DNA of 11,541 bases from Bacteroidales bacterium (GTDB lineage Bacteria; Bacteroidota; Bacteroidia; Bacteroidales; WCHB1-69): positions 1-11,541 of the forward strand of contig JAISAD010000146.1 of the NCBI GenBank assembly GCA_031266895.1, read 5' to 3'. The position numbers were made by a program, and so were the translations under genes. The notes under the pieces are model-generated. The model saw nothing but the letters and a program-made list of their open reading frames with translations. It was not told the DNA's origin and did no database searches. Of the stretch, positions 7,701 to 11,541 are shown piece by piece; the first letter of the stretch is position 1, and each line of letters opens with the position of its first letter.

Positions 7701-8537
7701 TTATTTATATCGAATATTATCAATTAAACGAACTTCACCCACATAAACGGCAATACATCCCACAATATGTTTTGCGCTTTTAAGAGTTTCAACCGGTTGC
7801 AAAGTTTGAGCATTCACTATTTCAAAATAGTCAAGTTTCAGTGCCGGATATTTATCTAATTCATTCGTTACAAATGATTTAATAGCTTCTACCGATGGAT
7901 TGCCTATTATGGAAGATCCCCGTAAAATGCGGTTAATATTTGCAGCTAAATTCAATTCGCTATCACTCAATCGTTTATTACGAGAACTGAAAGCCAGTCC
8001 ACTCTCTTCCCGCACAATGGGACAGGATACAATCTCTGTCTGCAGCTTGTATTGTTTTGCCATTTTTTTAACAATAACCAGTTGCTGAAAATCTTTCTCG
8101 CCAAAGTAAGCCTTTTCGGGATTTATCCATTCAAAAAGGCGTTTCACAATGATGGCTACGCCATTAAAATGTCCAGGACGGGCAGTGCCTTCCATCACAG
8201 TTTCCAATTGTCCAAAATCATATTTTTCAGTAGGCGGTTCGGGGAAAACCTCCTGCTTTGACGGGGCAAATACCACATCGACCAGTCCTTGTAACAACGT
8301 CAAATCGGCTTCGAGCGTACGTGGATACTTTTGCAGGTCGGCGTCATTATTAAACTGCATGGGATTGACAAAAATGGAGCAGACTACTGCCTCATTTTCG
8401 CTTCGCGCCTGTTGCAGCAGCGCCAAATGACCTTCGTGCAAAGCCCCCATTGTCGGCACAAATCCTACCGACTTTCCAGCACTGTGAACTCTAAAAAGTA
8501 CATTCTTTAACTCCTCTACCGTTTTAACAACTAGCAT
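7701..8537 (-). CDS. panC: Pantothenate synthetase (pantoate--beta-alanine ligase)
   Basis: This 278-residue cytoplasmic enzyme joins pantoate and beta-alanine using ATP (EC 6.3.2.1), the last step of vitamin B5 synthesis. FVPTMGALHEGH at 26-37 has the HxGH motif of this nucleotidyltransferase fold. RPGHFNGV at 120-127, YFGEKDFQQ at 144-152 and SSRNKRLS at 184-191 (the KMSKS-like element) are the other substrate- and ATP-binding blocks. The length is normal. It starts 9 bases after the upstream thioredoxin-fold gene and precedes panD by 11 bases, so transcription probably comes from the promoter near 9166. Confidence 0.97.
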   Translation of the reverse strand: MLVVKTVEELKNVLFRVHSAGKSVGFVPTMGALHEGHLALLQQARSENEAVVCSIFVNPMQFNNDADLQKYPRTLEADLTLLQGLVDVVFAPSKQEVFPEPPTEKYDFGQLETVMEGTARPGHFNGVAIIVKRLFEWINPEKAYFGEKDFQQLVIVKKMAKQYKLQTEIVSCPIVREESGLAFSSRNKRLSDSELNLAANINRILRGSSIIGNPSVEAIKSFVTNELDKYPALKLDYFEIVNAQTLQPVETLKSAKHIVGCIAVYVGEVRLIDNIRYK

Positions 8538-8546
8538 ATTTCTTTT

Positions 8547-9140
8547 TTATTTAACTAATTTATGTAAAATATCCTCTATATCCTCCTCAATAGTGGCTTG
8601 AGGTGTTTCTACAATAGTAGCAAAGGTCTGTCTTGTAATGGAGGCATTTTCATACTTTATCGTTTGAAAAACAAAAGTAGGGACTAATTCTATTTTGAAA
8701 TCAAATTCCTGTACAGGCAACCCGTGCTCTTTTGCATGATTACAGGCTACTAAAACACAGGGCAATGCTACCTGTTCCTCATTTTGCAACAAGTCGCAAA
8801 TCTTGATAAAAGCGGGCAGATATTCTTTAGAATCGCCACACCATGCGCCAAAATAGACTGTAACGCCATCAAATTGCGGCCCAGACTCATTCGACTTCCG
8901 GTCATTTATAACTCTCAATAAAGCAGCTATGCGCTCCACAACCTCTCTTTTTGGCTGATATTGGATGTAAAAATTCTCCATTTCTGCAAAAAATTCACCT
9001 CTTTTTAAATCATTCCAGCTACATATTCCCACAGGAATTGCATACTGACTTACCGTATCCATCTCCCATGTTAAAGGTTGTGCTTTTGCATAAAGCATTG
9101 ACATTATGGTTATTATAGTGATTACAATTGCTCTTTTCAT
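8547..9140 (-). CDS. Exported thioredoxin-fold protein with CGDS active site
   Basis: I place the start at ATG 9140, giving 197 residues. An in-frame ATG at 9161 lies inside the predicted -7 box and so would not be transcribed from it. The 9140 start also gives a proper signal peptide, MKRAIVITIITIMSMLYAKA, with cleavage before Gln21 likely. The fold is suggested by VTVYFGAWCGDSKEYLPAF at 93-111, where WCGDS replaces the usual WCxxC, and by VPTFVF at 153-158 with the cis-proline Pro154. Only one of the two active-site cysteines (Cys101) remains; the other position is Ser104. Members of this fold with a single cysteine may act as isomerases, bind thiols or have lost redox activity. It heads the panC-panD-gpmA-protease run, 9 bases before panC. 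Its substrate is unknown. Confidence 0.8.
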   Translation of the reverse strand: MKRAIVITIITIMSMLYAKAQPLTWEMDTVSQYAIPVGICSWNDLKRGEFFAEMENFYIQYQPKREVVERIAALLRVINDRKSNESGPQFDGVTVYFGAWCGDSKEYLPAFIKICDLLQNEEQVALPCVLVACNHAKEHGLPVQEFDFKIELVPTFVFQTIKYENASITRQTFATIVETPQATIEEDIEDILHKLVK

Positions 9141-9158
9141 AGTTATCAAAATGGCTTG

Positions 9159-9166
9159 CAAATATA
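9159..9166 (-). promoter_or_regulatory. Predicted -7 box for the thioredoxin-panCD-gpmA-protease operon
   Basis: Read on the minus strand, 9166-9159 is TATATTTG, matching TAnnTTTG. Transcription would start roughly 10 bases before ATG 9140. The nearest upstream TTG (9184-9182) gives only a 15-base spacer, so the -33 part is weak. The box overlaps the alternative ATG at 9161 and decides the start of the first gene. Confidence 0.5.
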
Positions 9167-9283
9167 CAGTAATTTGATTTACAATTTACCGTTTTGTGTT
9201 TACAATCCTAAGTTTTGTATAAGCCATCATGTTTTTGGCATTTTCATAACCGTAAAACACAACAAGTGAAAAGAGAATCGTCC

Positions 9284-9299
9284 TCTAAAAAATTTTAGA
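9284..9299. other. AT-rich inverted repeat after the DUF2795 gene
   Basis: TCTAAAAAATTTTAGA is a near-continuous inverted repeat (TCTAAA/TTTAGA) lying 5 bases past the DUF2795 stop on the minus strand. In that direction it is followed by a mixed, moderately T-rich stretch rather than a clean T-run. It may be a weak terminator separating DUF2795 from the next operon, but all but one pair of its stem is A-T. Confidence 0.3.
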
Positions 9300-9304
9300 C
9301 ATCC

Positions 9305-9526
9305 TCAATACTCATCTTCATGAAAGAAGAAATCCTCTTTGGTGGGATAATCTGGCCACAAATCCTCAATAGTGTCGTAAAGTTCGCCTTCATCTTCAAT
9401 CTCATTCAGATTTTCAACGACTTCCATAGGCGCACCCGAACGTATTGCATAATCAATCAACTCCTCTTTAGTGGCCGGCCATGGAGCATCTTCAAGTTTT
9501 GAAGCCAATTCTAATGTCCAGTACAT
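9305..9526 (-). CDS. DUF2795 domain-containing protein
   Basis: This is a small, strongly acidic 73-residue cytoplasmic protein: MYWTLELASKLEDAPWPA at the N-terminus, then EELIDYAIRSGAPMEVVENL, and an aromatic/acidic tail WPDYPTKEDFFFHEDEY. It has no cysteine, signal peptide or membrane segment. The sequence closely resembles DUF2795 proteins, which are highly conserved in Bacteroidota and have no established role that I can state. It is preceded by its own well-formed promoter and is followed by 138 non-coding bases before the next promoter box, so it appears to be a single-gene unit. The start at 9526 fits the conserved MYWTLELAS beginning. Confidence 0.9.
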   Translation of the reverse strand: MYWTLELASKLEDAPWPATKEELIDYAIRSGAPMEVVENLNEIEDEGELYDTIEDLWPDYPTKEDFFFHEDEY

Positions 9527-9566
9527 ACTATCTTTTGATTAAAAATTCCCCTAGTTTTTGGGGGTG

Positions 9567-9597
9567 CAAAAGTACTACTTTTTTTGATACGGTGCAA
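9567..9597 (-). promoter_or_regulatory. Promoter of the DUF2795 gene
   Basis: On the minus strand a TTG at 9597-9595 is followed, after a 20-base spacer, by TACTTTTG at 9574-9567. This matches the Bacteroidota layout TTG-N19/20-TAnnTTTG closely and is the best promoter in the window. Both boxes sit in a direct repeat: ggtgcaa occurs on the plus strand at 9563-9569 and again at 9591-9597. The expected leader is about 35 bases. Confidence 0.65.
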
Positions 9598-9606
9598 TAT
9601 ATTGAA

Positions 9607-9620
9607 GAAATAATTATTTC
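9607..9620. repeat. Perfect 14-base palindrome upstream of the DUF2795 promoter
   Basis: GAAATAATTATTTC is identical on both strands. It overlaps the stop codon of the cobalamin adenosyltransferase gene and ends 9 bases before the -33 TTG of the DUF2795 promoter. It has no loop, so a dimeric protein-binding site is as likely as an RNA hairpin. Its AT-only core also makes chance occurrence possible. Confidence 0.4.
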
Positions 9621-10156
9621 GTTGACTTGTAATAAGTTTCATCAATATTCATTTTCTTATGATAAAAACGGGCCAAAACAAAAAAATAATCTGCCAATCG
9701 ATTTACAAATTGCAGCAGCAAAAAATAGCGTTCATCCGACTCTGCTATTCCGGCTATTCTGCGCTCGCTTCGACGACATACGGTGCGACAAACGTGAAGC
9801 AATGCAATTGGGGGAGCGCCTCCCAAAATAATAAAATTCTTCAGCGGTTTCAGTTGGACAGAAAGCCTGTCAATTTCCTGCTCAATGCAGGAAATTGAAG
9901 TTTCCAAGTTTACATCAGGAAAAATCTGCGGCCATTTATCAGCTGGAGTAGCCAACATACCCCCAACTATAAATAGTTGATGCTGGATATTTTGCAGGAA
10001 AGGCTCTTCTGACGAAGCCAGAAAAAGCGCCAAATATGCGTTGAGTTCGTCAATGGTGCCGTAAGCCTCTATCCATGGATGGGTTTTCGATATCCGCGTG
10101 CCGTCAGCCAATGAAGTAGAGCCTTTATCGCCGGTTTTAGTGTAGATTTTAGACAT
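9614..10156 (-). CDS. PduO-type cob(I)alamin adenosyltransferase
   Basis: This 180-residue cytoplasmic enzyme transfers the adenosyl group of ATP to cob(I)alamin, making coenzyme B12 (EC 2.5.1.17). The N-terminal ATP-binding block is intact: IYTKTGDKGSTSL at 4-16 and AYGTIDELNAYL at 31-42. The C-terminal helices carry CRTVCRRSERR at 123-133 and FVNRLADYFFVLAR at 150-163, the other family signatures. One deviation is FIILGGAPP at 108-116, where most relatives have a proline before the GG (LPGG). The gene has its own -7 box and lies alone between the 284-base gap and the DUF2795 promoter. No B12 synthesis or transport gene and no B12 riboswitch is visible next to it, so salvage of external cobamide is a plausible context. 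Confidence 0.94.
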   Translation of the reverse strand: MSKIYTKTGDKGSTSLADGTRISKTHPWIEAYGTIDELNAYLALFLASSEEPFLQNIQHQLFIVGGMLATPADKWPQIFPDVNLETSISCIEQEIDRLSVQLKPLKNFIILGGAPPIALLHVCRTVCRRSERRIAGIAESDERYFLLLQFVNRLADYFFVLARFYHKKMNIDETYYKSTK

Positions 10157-10177
10157 ATCGTTTTATTTTTATGGATG

Positions 10178-10185
10178 CAAAAATA
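10178..10185 (-). promoter_or_regulatory. Predicted -7 box for the cobalamin adenosyltransferase gene
   Basis: Read on the minus strand, 10185-10178 is TATTTTTG, an exact TAnnTTTG match 21 bases before the ATG at 10156. An upstream TTTG at 10215-10212 leaves a long 26-base spacer, so the -33 part is uncertain. The implied leader is too short to contain a riboswitch. Confidence 0.5.
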
Positions 10186-10347
10186 GGGAAAATTCTGATT
10201 TGGAATACCTCCAAAGAAAATGATAATTTGTAATTTCCAGCAAACTTGCACTTTTTCATCCCTAAAAATAATGGTAGTTGCCTTCATATTTTCCCCAATT
10301 TTCGGGAGAAAAAAGCATTGATTTTTGTGGTTATTTTGCATCGTGAA

Positions 10348-10388
10348 AATGGACACTTCGCGTGTGTTCCATTCGAGTAATTTTTTTT
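10348..10388 (+). terminator. Hairpin followed by T8 run (plus-strand orientation)
   Basis: AATGGACAC at 10348-10356 pairs with GTG-T-TCCATT at 10364-10373: nine pairs with one bulged T and a 7-base loop. Seven bases later comes a run of eight T at 10381-10388. The gap between stem and T-run is larger than in a typical intrinsic terminator, so this is tentative. No plus-strand gene lies upstream. Confidence 0.3.
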
Positions 10389-10414
10389 GTTATTAGTATC
10401 AATTGTCAGGAACT

Positions 10415-10440
10415 CCTCGCAGCGCCACTGTGAGGTTTTT
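10415..10440 (+). terminator. GC-rich hairpin with T5 run next to the TlpA-like gene stop
   Basis: CCTCGCAG at 10415-10422 pairs with CTGTGAGG at 10428-10435: eight pairs including one G-T, with the 5-base loop CGCCA. TTTTT follows at 10436-10440, so it has intrinsic-terminator form on the plus strand. On the minus strand it lies 5 bases past the stop of the TlpA-like gene but has no T-run after it. It could still serve as a 3' stem for that mRNA. Confidence 0.45.
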
Positions 10441-11541
10441 CTATTTACGCGGCTTATTAAACAGTAGAGGGTAAATTTCGGGTGCGCTGTCGAACATTTG
10501 CAATAGTTTGCGCGATAAGGTAGTAGATATGTCGTGAAAATAGCGTTGTGCCAGCTTGCCGTTAGGATACAGGAGAATATATTCAGGCAATGCATTGATA
10601 TTCATTTCGTTGAGCCATCCATAATCGCCATTGAAATAGATAATATCCCAAGTAAATTGCGACTGGTAGGCCTGAACAAACTGGATAAATTTTGCCCTGT
10701 TTATGTCCAATGATACGCTTACAAAACTAATGCTGTCGTGATATTTTTCATACAGATCTTTTAAGAGCAACATTTCGGTAATGCAACTCTGGCAGTTAAA
10801 ATCAAAAAAATGCAAAAAGAGCCATTTTCCCTGAAAAGATTGCAAATTGACTGTTCGCCCCTTAGCATCGGTAAAGTGCGGTTCGGGCATTGCAGAGGCG
10901 GGGGTTAATCGGGTGCAGGCTGCCATAATATTTGCAATTATCGGCTTATACTCGGGATAGTCAGTATGTTCTGACACATATTGCAACAATTTGAGGATGT
11001 TTTTCTTGTCGAACTCTTCATTACCGTAAAATTCGCCCAGATTTTTTACAATAACTAGCTCCCTGATTTTGGCATTGGCTAACACAGGATCTTTGCCTGC
11101 TTCATTGAAAAGCGATCTGTAATCAGGCGTTTCATTAATATATTTGCCTAAAATCTGTTTTGGAATCCGGTGAGAATTGTAGAGATAATTTTGATAAAAC
11201 CGATTAAAGAAGTTCATATAGGCAGGGTTGTCGTAGAGCAAGTATTCGTTGTCTAAATAGAGGCGGTAAATGGAGTCGCTGTTTTTTTGCCAAAAAATGG
11301 CATCTAATTGAGCAAACGTATAATAGATGTAGGTTTCGTAGAAGTTAGTGGGATTGTAAACTATCGGAAAATGCTCTTTGAATGCTTCTGTCAAACTGTC
11401 GAAAGCAGCACGCTCTTTTACTCTGATAATGCGATTGCCAAAGTGTCTTAGCAAGGTTTCGTAATAATCGGAAAACCGATTGATTTTCAGATTTAAATCG
11501 GCTGTATCGGGAAAAAACGACTCTATTTCGAGATAGCCTCC
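10441..11541 (-). CDS. TlpA/thioredoxin-like family protein (5' end outside window)
   Basis: The frame is open from the right edge to a TAG at 10443-10441, so 366 residues are visible and the N-terminus, including any signal peptide or lipobox, is missing. The first 220 or so visible residues form an aromatic, charge-rich helical region with no family I can name. A thioredoxin-like domain then begins, with FTDAKGRTVNLQSFQGKW, a beta strand and FNCQSC with both active-site cysteines (visible residues 250 and 253). A cis-proline candidate lies in ALPEYIL, followed by LYPNGKLAQR. This layout, a long N-terminal extension before a C-terminal TlpA domain, is common in envelope-anchored thiol-disulfide oxidoreductases of Bacteroidota. 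Periplasmic action is therefore inferred, not shown. The next gene downstream is 284 bases away, so it ends its own unit. Confidence 0.82.
   Translation of the reverse strand, partial: GGYLEIESFFPDTADLNLKINRFSDYYETLLRHFGNRIIRVKERAAFDSLTEAFKEHFPIVYNPTNFYETYIYYTFAQLDAIFWQKNSDSIYRLYLDNEYLLYDNPAYMNFFNRFYQNYLYNSHRIPKQILGKYINETPDYRSLFNEAGKDPVLANAKIRELVIVKNLGEFYGNEEFDKKNILKLLQYVSEHTDYPEYKPIIANIMAACTRLTPASAMPEPHFTDAKGRTVNLQSFQGKWLFLHFFDFNCQSCITEMLLLKDLYEKYHDSISFVSVSLDINRAKFIQFVQAYQSQFTWDIIYFNGDYGWLNEMNINALPEYILLYPNGKLAQRYFHDISTTLSRKLLQMFDSAPEIYPLLFNKPRK

Larger units (their letters stand above)
10186..10440. other. Non-coding gap upstream of the adenosyltransferase gene
   Basis: I see no gene in this AT-rich stretch. 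It holds two hairpins (annotated separately), a T8 run at 10381-10388 and an imperfect inverted repeat around 10290-10315. A minus-strand frame from 10356 runs through part of it, but it continues into the adenosyltransferase gene in another frame and encodes nothing recognisable. It may hold a short plus-strand transcript or only the end of the TlpA-like transcription unit. Confidence 0.5.

Noticed and set aside
9194..9262. TTGTGTTT at 9194-9201 and AAACACAA at 9255-9262 form an 8-base inverted repeat.
   Set aside because: The 53-base spacing and AT-rich context make chance likely, and no regulatory element it fits is known to me.
10069..10356. 95-codon minus-strand frame crossing the gap and the start of the adenosyltransferase gene.
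   Set aside because: It overlaps a clearly real gene in another frame, contains that gene's predicted promoter, and its product has no recognisable features.
10415..10435. CGCCACTGTGA on the plus strand resembles a short conserved stretch of cobalamin riboswitches, and a B12-related gene is nearby.
   Set aside because: It is on the opposite strand to the adenosyltransferase gene, the other conserved riboswitch boxes are absent, and the bases form a simple hairpin with a T-run.

Overview
The window looks like chromosomal DNA of a Bacteroidota bacterium, probably Bacteroidales. The evidence is a secreted protease with a C-terminal type IX secretion sorting domain, a DUF2795 protein, a DUF6029 barrel and an Omp28-like lipoprotein, all typical of that phylum. 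Several start sites also lack a clear Shine-Dalgarno sequence and are preceded by TAnnTTTG-type -7 promoter boxes. I see no tRNA, rRNA, CRISPR array, insertion sequence or phage gene.

Layout. (1) Bases 1-1456, minus strand: a gene cut by the left edge encodes a TagD-like cytidylyltransferase fused to a Gfo/Idh/MocA oxidoreductase. An unrecognised 54-codon reading frame precedes it with a 4-base ATGA overlap. (2) Bases 1457-1629: a divergent promoter region with the same TATTTTTG box on each strand. (3) Bases 1630-4738, plus strand: a compact three-gene cell-envelope operon of a DUF2147 secreted protein, a DUF6029 outer-membrane barrel and an Omp28-family lipoprotein with a CxxC motif. (4) Bases 4745-9140, minus strand: a tight run, in transcription order, of an exported thioredoxin-fold protein, panC, panD, gpmA and an M6-family metalloprotease with a sorting domain. 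Gaps are 9, 11, 19 and 1 bases. The run converges on the envelope operon with 6 bases between stop codons. (5) Bases 9305-10156, minus strand: a DUF2795 gene with its own well-formed promoter, and a PduO-type cobalamin adenosyltransferase gene with its own -7 box. (6) Bases 10157-10440: a 284-base gap with two hairpins followed by T-runs when read on the plus strand. (7) Bases 10441-11541, minus strand: a TlpA/thioredoxin-like protein cut by the right edge.

How the genes fit together. Two themes recur. One is the cell envelope and protein export: the DUF2147/DUF6029/Omp28 operon, the T9SS-targeted protease, and probably the cytidylyltransferase fusion, whose relatives activate polyol phosphates for surface polymers. 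The other is thiol chemistry outside the cytoplasm: the Omp28-like CxxC, the CGDS thioredoxin-fold protein and the CxxC TlpA-like protein. Housekeeping metabolism (beta-alanine and pantothenate synthesis, glycolytic phosphoglycerate mutase, B12 adenosylation) is interleaved with these. No single clearly new system stands out. The most unusual points are the fusion gene with its overlapping small partner, the placement of a secreted protease one base behind gpmA, and the plus-strand hairpin/T-run signals in the 10157-10440 gap.
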